Below, piece after piece: positions 21,885 through 35,300 of a stretch of 64,000 bases of DNA. The stretch's first letter is position 1. Each line of letters starts with the position of its first letter. Position numbers and translations under genes: made by a program. The notes beneath the pieces are model-generated. The model made no database searches. It saw only the letters and a list, made by a program, of their open reading frames with translations, and was not told where the DNA came from. Source of the stretch: Siphonodentalium dalli (lineage: Eukaryota; Mollusca; Scaphopoda; Gadilida; Siphonodentaliidae); NCBI GenBank assembly GCA_032622095.1, contig CP136066.1:128683917-128747916 (forward strand), in the 5' to 3' direction.

Positions 21885-22651
21885 AGGCCCGTTTTATACA
21901 TCGAGCCAGACACGGGTCATGCCAGCCTAATTGTCTGAAAATGAGACGAAGTCCAAGATAGTGCGACTGGAGCACGATGTATAAACTGGCATGTCAGAAT
22001 TTCTCTGGCGCTACCTGATGTGCTACACGTCTGGTACCGACATGCTACACGTCTGGGGCTCGACGCTGTTTTATACAATGAGCAAAAACCTGGATCACGC
22101 TAAGATGATTCAGGGAAAACCATTTCCCATCTAGGACCCCTTTGAGAGTATGCGCAATTTTAAATTTTTGGTGTGACTATGTTATCTCTTGAGTCATCCT
22201 AGCGCGACCAATGTCCGGCACATCATATAAAACGGCATTGGGCCACAGACGTACTAACTCTTGGCCATTGTGAATATACTTTGAAGGCAATTGTACAGTA
22301 CGACAGGGACATGCATGTATCGACTGACAAGGGACGTTTCGTGAAAGTTAGGAATAAATATATTGCAGAGATATGTTCGAAGGTTCAAGGGAAATGAATG
22401 ACAAGATCCCGATTTTGAAACCATCGAAAGCGTAAATTATGAGATTCCTGCACTGTATAGAAGGCCAGTTTATAGTGCATTGTCAGAGAACACTATCACG
22501 GAAATTATTATAGAATTTTGTATCAGAAATTCTAAAATTATTCAAAATATATGATTACAGCACGTGCCAGCTGGCTCGACGTATAAATCAAATGAAACAC
22601 GAGCAAGAGATGCACAATGTCGAGCCAGTGGAAGATATATAAAACGGGCCT
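21885..22651. mobile_element. 767-bp TA-type inverted-repeat element
   Basis: Ends AGGCCCGTTTTATA and TATAAAACGGGCCT are inverted and flanked by TA on both sides (21883-21884, 22652-22653), as for Tc1/mariner-type insertions. Near-terminal words GAGCCAG and TTTTATACA recur inside. No transposase is seen. Confidence 0.75.
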
Positions 22652-22978
22652 TAGACCAATGGTGAATGAGTAATGTCGCTTTAGTTAACGATAATAACCT
22701 AATACAAGCAATCAGTGATGTCACCACATTTCAAATTTGCTACACAAAGGAACTGGTCAGGTCTCTCAGTTCGGTTCAAAATTGATCGTGAATCTGATTT
22801 CTTTGAGTGGATAAAGTACTATTGGATATGTTTTCAAAAAGCTCTGAATAATGTTTCTTTATTCAGTGGAGTATCAACATGGGTCACTTTTTTTTCCACA
22901 ATAGGAGAGGCCAAATGCTCGGTAAGTCAAATTTGTTACAAAGCACCGAAGTTCGCTGTAAAATTGTGAATGATTGAA

Positions 22979-23148
22979 AGTAATGCCCAAAGTAAGTGAC
23001 CACTTAACCACAGCAGAATTATGGGTAATTTTTCAGGATTTAGTTGGAAATATGGCTTGTTGCCATTCATCGGAAAGCTCTCGCCAAATCCTGAAAAATT
23101 ACCCATAATTCTGCTGTGGTTAAGTGGTCACTTACTTTGGGCATTACT
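22979..23148. mobile_element. 170-bp palindromic MITE (family M1)
   Basis: Ends AGTAATGCCC and GGGCATTACT. The arms carry CACTTAACCACAGCAGAATT, TATGGGTAATTTTTCAGG and their complements around a short loop. Relatives occur at 48757-49165 and 62167-62333. Confidence 0.9.
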
Positions 23149-24440
23149 GTACATTGATTATGCGATATCTTCTCATTGCGATTTCTACTATCGGGTAATC
23201 AAAGTTTGAGCTTAACCCTTTACCAAAAGAAAACCATGGGACCATGATCTAAAGCTAATCCAAATTCTGTTAATTTTTCTTCACTTCATCATATATAATT
23301 ACTCTTGGAACATAATATTTCACCATAATTGATGATGATAGATCCCATCAATCATTATTTGATAGTGAAAAAAGTGCGGAATTACCATCAAAATTCAGTA
23401 TTAATTGGAATAAACAGGAAATTTGGGACATGTGTTTGTATTATTCATCTCAACAGTTATGACTGGGCACCAGAGTATGATTGTTTGTTGACTGCAGAAT
23501 TTACGATAAATTATATCTGAATCAGAGAAGTATAATAAAGATTTCTCCAATCATTATGCATTTCAACACTTATTGTGAGTGAACATGAGCATTTCATGTA
23601 ACATCAAAAGTCAGGTAAGTTTCCGCTCAGGACAACTCTAGTATAATGATTACCCTAAATTCAAACCAATTCAAGCTGTTAATTCAAATCAACTCAAGTC
23701 ACCGGACATCACTGGGTTACACTTGCTCATCCTAACAACTGCTTTCAACCCAGAACTCTTAAGGCAGTATGACGTGTTCATATTTTACGATAAAAAGAAA
23801 TAAATTAGAGTTGCAGTTCAGTTTTACTTGTATTTCCGATGTGATCCAACCAGAAGTTTGTCAAATAGAAGAAAGGAGAAAATTGGACTGTGGTGTGGGT
23901 AGGTATCATTGGTTTAGGAAAGTTATCACTTAAAAGTGAAGATGGCCATATGGTCAGGCCACCACCAGGACAATGCATTTATATTAATATATATTACAAA
24001 GTAGCTGTTCTCTTCTTATACATGTTAATGAGATGTCTAAACTAAAATTGTCCATCTTTCTTCCTCACGTGATGTTCAAAGCATTGTGTAGACAATCTAG
24101 GAACCTTCGAGTAGGCCATTTTCGCTTCGAGTCAAATCTCGAGTCGAATCGTGGTCCAAGGTTTCTAATCGAGCCGAATCTTCAACCACCAGCTGTTCTA
24201 TACAACATATAGTTTTTGACATAGTTTAAAATATTTATTCCATATTTGCTAATGTGTGCCACCCAAAATTGTTCCACATCAGAGATAATAAAGTAACAAG
24301 GTGCATTGCAACAGTATCTCCCGCCAAAGTGGTGTACCACAAAGGGTGGATAAATTTTGGAAAGTGGTTAGATTATTGATAAAAATTAGAAGGAAAAATA
24401 TGTTTTTCAATCAAAAGAGATTCATTCTAATAGAATGATT
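23149..24440. other. No gene seen
   Basis: AT-rich sequence without an exon-like open frame, simple repeat or recognisable element. A short TCGAGTCAAATCTCGAGTCG palindrome-like word lies near 24128. Confidence 0.4.
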
Positions 24441-25050
24441 TATATGCAAGGTGTTAGCAAAAGTCTAGTCTTTTTAACAGATTCATTTCGACACACCCTA
24501 CAAACAGAAATCGCTTAAAAATCTAGAAAAATTCAATTTTTCTATGACAAGTCTCATAACTGCGTCAAAAATTATCAAATCAAACTGAAATTTGGACTGA
24601 CCTGTGTTGCAATCTGTAGAAGCTACAAAAAGATGGGGGTTTTTTTTTGTTAAAAGATCCATACACAAGTTATCAACTGAAAAGTTTTAAAATTTGATAA
24701 TTTTTTTATATAAAGATATAAAGTTTCATAACTCCCAAAAATTGTCCAATCAAACTGAAATTCTGACTAGATATGTGCCTCAATACATGGAAGTTACAAA
24801 AGAACAGGTTTTGTAAGGGAGCTATCCATACTAAGTTATTTATCAAAGTGTCCTCATAAACAGCAATTCTGGCTGGGTATGAGCAAATGCATAACTGTGT
24901 AAAAAATGAGGATTCAAATTGGACATTTTGTAGATATCGTTCCCCCATATTGGTATATACACATGCCATAAAATGTTTAAATCTGACAGTCCAATTATGA
25001 CAGAGTTATAAGTGTCCAGAATCCAGATTGACAGTCCCCATTTTTATATC
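24440..25050. repeat. Degenerate ~190-bp modules
   Basis: AAGTCTCATAACTGC, CAAATCAAACTGAAATT and AGAAGCTACAAAA at 24548-24632 recur as AAGTTTCATAACTCC, CAATCAAACTGAAATT and GAAGTTACAAAA at 24720-24800. This modular layout is common in invertebrate non-autonomous repeats. Confidence 0.6.
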
Positions 25051-26050
25051 TTCCATGAACACGTTCAGCGGGAAATAATGAACATTGATATCATCGCATT
25101 CTCATTGATATCTATTGACCTATGAACTATAAAATATCAGAGGTCCATAAATAATCGCCTGTGCACAAGTTCACTTTCCGGGTCCTGCTTGGAAAAAAAG
25201 CCATTGCACAAAATGGATCATCAATAGTCCAGTTGCTTTGTATGAGACATGTCATAATTCACAGACAGCTTTTAGTGAATTTTAATACCATTTTTTTAAC
25301 GGTAATATTCACACCCAATCAAACTAATATCATCTGGGTAGGGAAGAGAGTGAGCATAACGAAGATAGTTCACCATAACTGCTCCATAAGATGGTATTTA
25401 TTGATTTCCCAATAATAAGTGGGGAATGGAATTAATGTACTGGGTCTTATGTGCTGAGTATGTGATGGCATTCTGCACGATGAGTACATATCACTATTGT
25501 CCCTCCTTTTTACGACAGAGACATGTAAGGAAAAGTGCAACATGAAGCATAAGCTACAATGGCAAATCATTAACAAGAGAGATGGGGCTTGAGGTGAATC
25601 ATTTATCAATTCTAGCCACATGAAATAGGATCACGAAAAACAAAATTAACAAAAATAAAATGCTTAGAATGCAAGAATGCAAGTCCGACCTTTGCAAGCA
25701 AGATTTCGGCGGGATATCTAATCACTTCACTTAAAGGGCTACAGTCCAGTGCGATGCGTATATGCACAATTTCTTTAATATCTATGAAACCTCTATATAT
25801 TGAAAATTTATCCAAAAATAAGTAGAGTGTTTAGAAATTTATCATCTGTGACGAGTAATAACCGAGATACATCTCATTGAAATCATCAAAATGTAAACAA
25901 AAGCAGGGGGTGTTCTAAAGTAAACAAATGACTCAAAATCTCATCCTTCACTTTGGAGACTACATATAATTATTTCAACTGATGTATTATGTTTCTAGGA
26001 CCAAACTAATGAATCTGGTGTTTCCTAGTTATTTTTCTGTAATATCACCG
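25051..26050. other. No gene seen
   Basis: AT-rich. I looked here for the missing 3' part of the SET gene (a Tyr-Asp-Tyr-Gly codon set on the minus strand) and did not find it. Confidence 0.4.
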
Positions 26051-26064
26051 TTTTGAAAATCTGA

Positions 26065-26371
26065 CCAAAGTTACGACCTGTAGCCCGTGCCCAAGGATTT
26101 AGTCATGCAAAGAGTAAAATCCAAGATGGCTGCTGGCGGCCATATTTTTTGGCCAAACAACCGCAAAATGACTCGTTCCCATCAACATGTCAATATTAAC
26201 TTTCATGACAATCAGATGAACAGTACGACCTGTAGCCCGTGCTAATGGATTGGATTTTGAAATCCAAGATGGCCACTGGCGGCCATGTCTTTTTGCCGAA
26301 TGACCCCAAAATTACTCGTTCCCATCAAGATGTCAACAGCCATGACAAATTTCATAATGATCCGAGCAAAG
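26065..26371 (+). mobile_element. CCAAGATGGC-family fragment, two units
   Basis: ACGACCTGTAGCCCGTGCC, GGATTTAGTCATGCAAAGAG and ATCCAAGATGGC match the array at 36255-38060. Its far edge meets, and probably overran, the last visible SET exon. Confidence 0.85.
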
Positions 26372-29300
26372 TCAGTTCTTCATTTGGATAAATGTTCCTT
26401 CTGGCATACAGCTGGACCATACAATCTCCAGAAATCTTCGTTCGAATATTGGGATTAATGTGATTGTCATTCATGAGTCTTCCGAAAGAACCATCCTCTT
26501 TTGTTGCATCTATCCTGAAAATTGTAAAATTGGAACTGTTCAGTACTGATATCCAAAGTTATCAAAGTTGAGAATAATTGATTATATTATTAACGATACT
26601 CAACTATCACATCAAATTTTAATAAGCAGATTTCAGCAACAGCCCTTCTAACCCTGATCTCAGACCATGTTTAAATTCTGTATCCTTAACCCTAGCCCAA
26701 TTCTGACCCTAACCATCCCACAAGTTGACAACCATAATAATATACATAACCAGAATTTCCGTCAAGGGGAAATTATAATGAGTTCGTAATGGGGCGAATA
26801 TTTTGTTATTTGACTGACTCTGAAAAGTAGCCATTTCCTTGTACCCGAGTTTCCCACAAAGCAAACCAAAGGAAAGTCGATCAGTGGGTACATTAATTCT
26901 GTTGATGGTATCCAGATAATTAATCATGTAATTATGCACGTAAGACCGCATCTGATTGAGTTACGGTGTTTACAAATTATAACTTACAATAAGATTCCGA
27001 CAGGTACAGTAAAATGAAACTAAACACTAAAAGCATCTATGCATTGACCAATAGTACATAGCAAGGAGAATTAAATTAAGTATTTCCTAGAATTTCAAGC
27101 AGCTTCCGTGAAAATGAAAAGATATATTCCATGTATTCTGTCAATCGTAAAACTATTTGTGCGCTGTGAAGACTGTAAAGAATGATCATGGTCAAAACAT
27201 GCTGTAACAGTGTCCAGCCATACAGATGAGCAATTTTTTATAAAACAACAAGTTTTTATGTCTGGGAAAAATTATTCTGTAGAACAAGTTCAAACATTTC
27301 TTTATGAAAATGCTTGACATATAGCTGAAATTTCCACTCATTTATAATGTTATTACAGTCGCTGCCATAATTAAAGGTTTCTTATAGCATATATAACTAT
27401 CTTATAACTATCAAGGGTACAGAGTACTACAGACCAACGAAGACCATATAAATTTGAAAAGCTCACCATTTCTTTTTCTGCCATACTCAATCTGAAATAT
27501 GTAAGCATCATTGCCTTCCGGTTCTTTGTCCATAATTTCACCAGTATACTTCAGGATGAACCTCCCTGCCTCTATGAATGTTTTAGTGAATACACCAAGG
27601 CCTGAAAGAGAAAATCAAAATGATGATGAATAATTGTAAGGGAACCACAGGGCTTGGGATCAACACATCTATTTTGTCTAAGGGTTTGGGTCCTACATGT
27701 AGCTAATTGGTTTGATAGATTTTTTGCGATTTCATGTCGTTTTCAGCAGCTAAGGCCATGTCATGTTGCAGCCACTTGTTGGGGAGGAAAGGTCAGCTCA
27801 TTCCTTCACTGAGAGATTTTTTTTCATAGTTGTTTCCGACAATCCCGGCAAAATGTCTGGGTCGTTACGGCCACGTGATGTTACCGCGGCACCGCCATAG
27901 ATATAGAATTCAACAACTCAGGTGAATCATGGTTTTCCAGATATTCAGAGTTTGAATATTTATTATTGCATTTTTTTTGGCTATAGAGAGAGAGCGAGAT
28001 ATCATTTATTTTCGTGACATGTGTATGCATATTCACATTCAAAATAATGGAAAAAAATACAATATAGCACCCGGCCAATAAGTCATGCTTAATATCAATC
28101 AGTTTGTATACGTGTTATAAAGGAATATTTTGCATTTCAATACCGTTTAATGGTTTGGACCCAAACTGCATGCATAATTTATGTCCCAATTCATATCATA
28201 ACAAGATGCAAATTATTTATACATATTGACATAAAACATTTAACTTTACAAAAATATTTAAGTTTAACAGTTAGAATCATACTGTACAAGTATGTTTGGC
28301 TTTATCTAGCTTTCATCTGTTAAAACTTCAAATAGTTTGAGTTCAGGTTTGTTATCATTCAGCCTTCAAACTTCAGTATTTCAATCAAAAACATTGCATG
28401 AACAGTGACAATTTGATCAAATAATCCTGATAATCAGGTGGGATCTCATAACACCAAATTAAATATTAACATAGAGATTAGTACTTAGTAATTACTAACT
28501 TAATAGACATTGTTACTGTACTAGTATATTACATGTATATATGTGACTCTCACTTGAATTTTAGAAAATAGCCTATTATATGAATTAGAGTGATAATGGT
28601 GAGTCTCAATTCAAGCAGGATAAGGATAATCCATTGAACCCAAATATATCTGACAATAACTTACAAGCATTTTCAATGCATACTTATATAACAAATTTCC
28701 AAAGTTATGGTTGAGAAACTCGATCGAATAGACCTCTCAGTAAATAATTAAAACAAGAGGTGTGCACTTGAATGCTAGCATACCCCCACCATGGCAAATT
28801 CAACCCACATTATCCATAAACCCAACAAAAAAGATTTGTAACTTTAAAGAAAAATTCGGACTAATAATATCGATATGGTATCACAAGAAGCTTGTCCAAA
28901 AATATCATTCAAATTAGTTTATATTTGTTAAAGTTATTAAGTCGGACAGAATTTTCTAAGTAAAAATAAGTCAAAAATGAAGTGTAATATAAATACAAAA
29001 AACAGTCTGAGCCAATCCCTAGCCGCATCATGTAGAGAGGATATTGTGAGAAGCATGTATACCAAAAATCATTGAAATCGGTTCATATTTGTTAAAGTTA
29101 TTAAGTCGGACAAAATAAGTTGAAAATGAGGCATATTAAACTTTAAAAAAAAAATCGGACCAAACCACAATTAGCATCATGCGGAGAGGCAGTCCTAATG
29201 AGCTCGCATACCAAACACTATTGAAATCAGTTCATAGTTGTTCTAGTTATGAGGTCAGACACACGGATAGAGAAAGCATGACGGACGGACAGACGCAGTG

Positions 29301-32300
29301 TCGCAGTCAATCCAGTATATCCCCCATTTTCTTCGAAAGTGGGGTATAAATACTGACTCAAAGAGCCCTAGATTAGCTCTCAGGGGGAAGAACGTACCCC
29401 CCCCCCCACCATCAGCAGGGCGTCACCCCCTCCCAAACCTTCCTCCACTCAGGCCTTCAGGATATGCCTTTGGAATATCATTGCCCAAAAACAAGTGTCC
29501 CCAAAAAATCCCTGGATCTTTCACTGTAAACTTTCATTCTAATTCATTGCATATATGTTTTAATCACTAATAAAATCGGTAACTTTTCTATTTATAAAGA
29601 TAATTCTTTCTTTTGAAACAAACAAACTGAAGTTATTATCCGGAAACCAGAAAATTACAAGATTCTAAGTCGAAAAAGGGCCATAACTGTTGCAAAATTG
29701 GGCAGAGCAAACCCATATTCAAAATTGACTTGTATTTTGGTCTGATAAACTCACCTATGAAATTTGCTTTTGATCTATTAACCGAAACTAAAGTTATCAT
29801 CCGGAAACCATTTCCGGACGCACAGACGGACGGCTAAACGGACAGACGGACACCGGCTATTTTAACATTCCCCCGAAATATGTTTTTTCGGGGAACAAAA
29901 ATGAAATTGAAGAGAGATTGCAATACAGGTTTAGTCGCATCATATTTTAAACACTCATATGGCCTATTGTCTGGTCCGGAAGATTTACCGTTTTTTGCAT
30001 TTGAAAGGGGGCTTTCTATTTCTTTGACAGTAATAGTGCTGTTCAATCTAGAGGTGCCACGATTATTTATTTTGATAATCGGTCATCAAAAATCGATTAA
30101 TCGTAACTAATATCAACAGTGGAAACACCGTTAATTCCGTAATATGGCTATTGGGTGGGTGTTGGTTAAAAAACTTGGCTGATGTAATTTTTGCGCTAAT
30201 AATGTGCACCATAAACCACCGGTAATGAATAATGAGTACAATGTATTCAATACCAGTACATTTCTCGGCGATGTCAAGGTTATAATAATTGTGAGTTCAT
30301 TAGAACGAACATAACCATTAATTTCAGTGTTATGAATAGCCAAACATACAAAAAATATAAGAATAGGAATGCATGACGGACCGCTGGCAGTTCCTAAACA
30401 AGACAGTCAAAGACTGTGGGGTTGCTCACCAGACTGATAAGACTGGGACTCTTGAGACCATAACAGTCAGAACTTTTCATAATCACTTTAAAAGAAGTAG
30501 ATCTAAACAGGATATGTGGCTAGAGAGGCTTCATGTCGATCAGTGAATATCTACCTTTAAATTACCAATGGAACACTACAGATCACCCCCCCCCCTCCAG
30601 CTCAACATATCCCCTCCTGACTGGGCTCCAGATTCCCAAGTCTTAGGTTGGAATTTCACAACTGACGTCTCAAACTTTCTCAATTGTTCGAAATTTCCAA
30701 TCTCACAAGCACCTTTTTATAAACTATTTAGACATGTTTGAAGCCCAATTATCCATGAACCAGAAAACACCATATATATGTCAGATTAATCAGTAGTTCC
30801 AAGGTAGATGTTTTAAGTGAAGTCCTCATAGCCCCGTCATTTCTTAACATGTTGACCTCATGTTAACAAATCTGAATCTCAGTCACTAACTTTTTAGGAT
30901 CCTCCATACTAAATATCAGTAAAATAGACCTGATGGTCCGTGTGAAGGAAGCATATTAAGAGGAAAACTGTCCTTGCTTGGCCCCTAGTTGACCAGGTGA
31001 CCCCATTTAAAACCAATGACGACATTTGAAAAAAATCTTAACTCCGGGTCACCCAAGGACCGTTGATACCAAATATGAACCCATTCAACCTGATGGTACA
31101 GCAGAAGAAGTAGTTTTTAAGAATTACTATGGAGGGCAAGAGTTATGGCCCTACCTTCATAACCATTTGACAGAGTGACCTCATTTGAACAAATCTGAAT
31201 GTAAGTCACCTAGGGAACATCCACACCAAATATGAACCCATTCAGTCTAGAGAAGATGTGAGCTCAAAAATTTCATTTCATTGAACAAACTGTGGGGACA
31301 TCCATGCAAAGAATATGACATACATGATTTATTTGAATGCCTATTGGCTTAACAAAATTACCATGACCTTGAAAGCCAGTGCATTCTCTTTTATATGGGA
31401 GGCATCCCATGGGAGCATATATAAGAGAATGCAGAAGCACAGGGTCTTCATTGCTCTCACCAGCACAACTCTGGTCATGAAATGGTTAATATTAATAGTA
31501 AAAATAAACTTTATCTGTCAAACAGGTAATTTGTATCTGAGATAAACATGGGACAAAATTACATTCATAAAGCCACAGCTACCAGAATGTCTGGGAGACC
31601 TGTTGACATGGAGATAATTAATGATGGCACAAACATTTTGCCCAGAAATACCAATGTATTGTGTTATTCCTACAGCTGTGATCAAAATAAGGATTTTAAT
31701 GGGGTGAAGTATGCAGAGATATTATGGTATGGTACAGCATGGTGTGGCAGGGACAGAAGGTGGGGTGGGGGTGGGTAGCTGTGATGTGTCTAAAAGAAAA
31801 ATCAAAGTTCAAAATGCAAAAATGTAATTTTTGGAATTTAGAGTTATGTCCCTGGCTCTGCCCCTATTTGACACAGTAAGCCAATTTGAAAAAAAACTCC
31901 ATTCACCCATTAGGTCCCTCCGTACCAAATATAAGCTAAAGCGGCCCAATATTTCTTGAGAAGATGTCATTCTAAGAATAACTATGAGAAATAGATTTAT
32001 GGCCCTGGTTTCTCAACTAATCAACCTGGTGACCTCATTTGAACAAATCTGAACCCTAGTCATTCAAGAACCCTCATACCAAATATAAGCTAAATCGGAC
32101 CAATGGTTCTAGACAAGAAGTTGTTTTAAGAAATACTATGAAGGGAAAGAGTTATGGCCCTGGCTTCACAACTATTAGACCCAGTGACCTCATTTGAACA
32201 AATCTGAATGGGAGTCACCTAGGAAACAGCCACACCAAATATGAACCCATTCCGTCCAATGGAATCAGAGGAGAAGATGTTGAAAGAATTGTTGACGGAC

Positions 32301-35300
32301 GGACAGACGGATGGACGACGGACGTGGAGTGATGACTATAGCTCCACCGGAGACTTCGTCTCAGGTGAGTTAAAGAGGAATCTAATGTCACAGAAACTAT
32401 ATAAGTTTCAGCAAACTTCCAGAGTGGATAACAATCACAAAGGAGCCCCCCCCCCCCCCCAACCCAGAAATTTCAGGACTCAGAACAAGTTAAGTAATTC
32501 TGATAGTAATAGTGAGTCACATTTAGCAGTCACCACATGATAAGTGATAGACTGTAGTTAGTAACATCTAAGTACTGGTATACTCATGTTGTCAGACTCT
32601 CTCCGATGCACGATCAAAGGTTGTTAAACCTTCGGTTGTAGATTAAACTGTAAAACAAACACGGTATTCAATAATACCCAGCACTTTCCGACGTCCGAAA
32701 TAAATAAAAGAGATTAATCGACTACGGAAATGGTAATCGATTATTGTCTTTATCAACGGTTCATCGATTATACGATTAATCGTGGCAACCCTAGTTCAAT
32801 CTATGATTATCCTGGTAGAGCGGTTCCAGTAACTTGTACGGTATTCTATAAACTTTTTAGTACTTCATTTTTGAAGTTTTCATCAGAATTACTTAGACTG
32901 ATCAGGGTTATATAATTTTTTTTAATTCTTCTTTCCATGTTCAAAGAACTGTATCATTGTCATTACTAATTGACCCATCTGACTTATAAACTTCAGAGGG
33001 AATTTTAAAATTAACTTTTGGCCCCAATTTTTTAAACTACACATGTATTCCCGAAACGAGTTAGGATTTTTACTATCGACTTCAATATTTATCATTAGTT
33101 GCCGTTTATACTGGCGTTCAGTAGATCGTAATTTCTTATTAAATAGTCTTTTAGAACAAGAGAGGGCTAATTTTCCCTTGCGTGATATATTTTAAATGTG
33201 CAAAAACTTGTTCTCACAGTTATTTATGTTATGCCACAATTCGGTCAATTCCTTGTTCCAAAATGGTTTATGATATTTAAACATTTTCTTAGATTTTGGA
33301 AATTTATTGAAATATGGGATTTTTTCTTGTAATTCTTGTATTATAGTCCCCGAGAAGCGTTCATAAATTTCATCCACCGTTTCCTGAGACTCTATCATGC
33401 CTTCGATTTCCGAAACAAGTGAAGCAAGGGCATTTAATTTTAAGTTCGACGACAAGAAATTTTCTGGCAAAGGCTTCTTTAATTTTGAAGGTATTATACT
33501 GTTAGACACGTTCAAGTCAGCTGATACAACTGTTGTTTGTTGTTGGGCAACAGGATTAAACTCAACTGTGATGCCCACGAAACTATAATCGGGAGTTTTA
33601 CAGCCGTGGCTATAATAGCCTTGCAGTCGGTGATTGATAATCAGTGATGATTGAGTAGTAACCCGAAAGTCAGTGAACCTGACAAATTCCTTAAATTGTG
33701 CAGTACACATAAATAGCTAACCACTTTATACTAACTGATACATAGTTATCATTTTTAGGATTTAGCCTCCCATTTAAAAAGCTAAATTTTGATTCATTTA
33801 GAAACTCCAAAAAGGCTTTTCCATAATGATTGACAGTAGAATCAATGCTAATTCTTTGTGTTATTCTATCATAATCAGTGTTAAAGTCAGCTAAGTCACC
33901 AATGCGTGCATTTAAATCGCACATATTTATTTATTTTCGTTTGTATTTAACAGTTAGTTCAAACAATATTTATTTCAACCCGAATGATAAATATATAATT
34001 TATTCAATTTAATTTGTTCTAATTCTAATGATCAATCAGGCAACTCATGTCGTTGACGGTAAAAATGTTTCCCACAAAACATTTTGATCTGCATCAGACA
34101 GTGAATTTTTTACCCAAACAGTTCATCAGCGTGAGCTCTTGAGACATCAATGGAAGCTTCTGACGACAAGTATCATTGTTTCATTGTGATCGAAAAACTG
34201 ACTTAAAAAAATAATGGTATCTGTGAATGTTTCACTAATTTAACAGAGATAAAAGCACGGCGGTCGCTTCTGGTGGAAATACCCATACTATAAGTAGATG
34301 TATACATATCTCCCATTGAAAACACCTGGTGCTTTGGAAAGTAAACATAACTCACACCACAACAACAGCAACAATGGCTACCTCCATTTGGACTAATGTG
34401 TCCACTGCAAAAGAAAAGAGATCAGATAGATAGACAACGATGCCAAAATTGAAGAACTCTTCTTTTTATTCCACCCGGATAAGACTGACTTCAGTAAGGT
34501 TAAAGTGAGGTGCCATACATCGGCTGAGTCAGCGTCGTTTGACATAAATGTTGAAATGAATTTAAGTTAAGGAGTTGTCAGCATTCAACATAAACCATAT
34601 CAAGTTTGTTTGCGGTGATAGAGATATCGTGGAAAAACAGATCGAACATGATACTATGGAAATCACCACACAGCGGAATGCATTTGATATTCTTATGAAG
34701 AAAGAAATATATATCATCTTTAACTTTGAATCTGAATTTCTTGTTTCTCAGTATATTCCATGGGTTGACCACCTCGAGACTAAGAAGTCCATAATGTGGG
34801 CTCATATAAAGTATTATACACGTATTGTCAATAATAAAGAAAAATTTAAATATTCAGCCCTGGGAATTACTCTAGGCAATGCCTAGGTAAAGGCAGAGGC
34901 AAAATCAGTTTTCCTAGGTAATTATATTGCCTAGGTCAATAATTGCCTAGGTCAAACAAGTTCATTGGGTTACTAAAATTGATTTGTGTCTATCAGAAAT
35001 AGAACATCTTTAGCCAAAATGACTTCCTTAAATCATTCTTTACATATATTGTCCTAAAATTGTTTCCATGGTACTGGGCCATTAACTAGCTACACATAAG
35101 GGCACTAGTTTTGGAGATGATTTGTGGAATGAATATATATGATGAGTAGTGGCCTGGAAATGTTCTCCAAAATAACTAAGCATTTATTGTTATTATTGAA
35201 TCATACTGATTTGAGATGGCAATATTGTTGCAAAATTTCCTAGGTAAAATCTGTTTTTGCCTAGGCCGATTTCTTTCACCTAGGCCAAAATATTGCCTAG

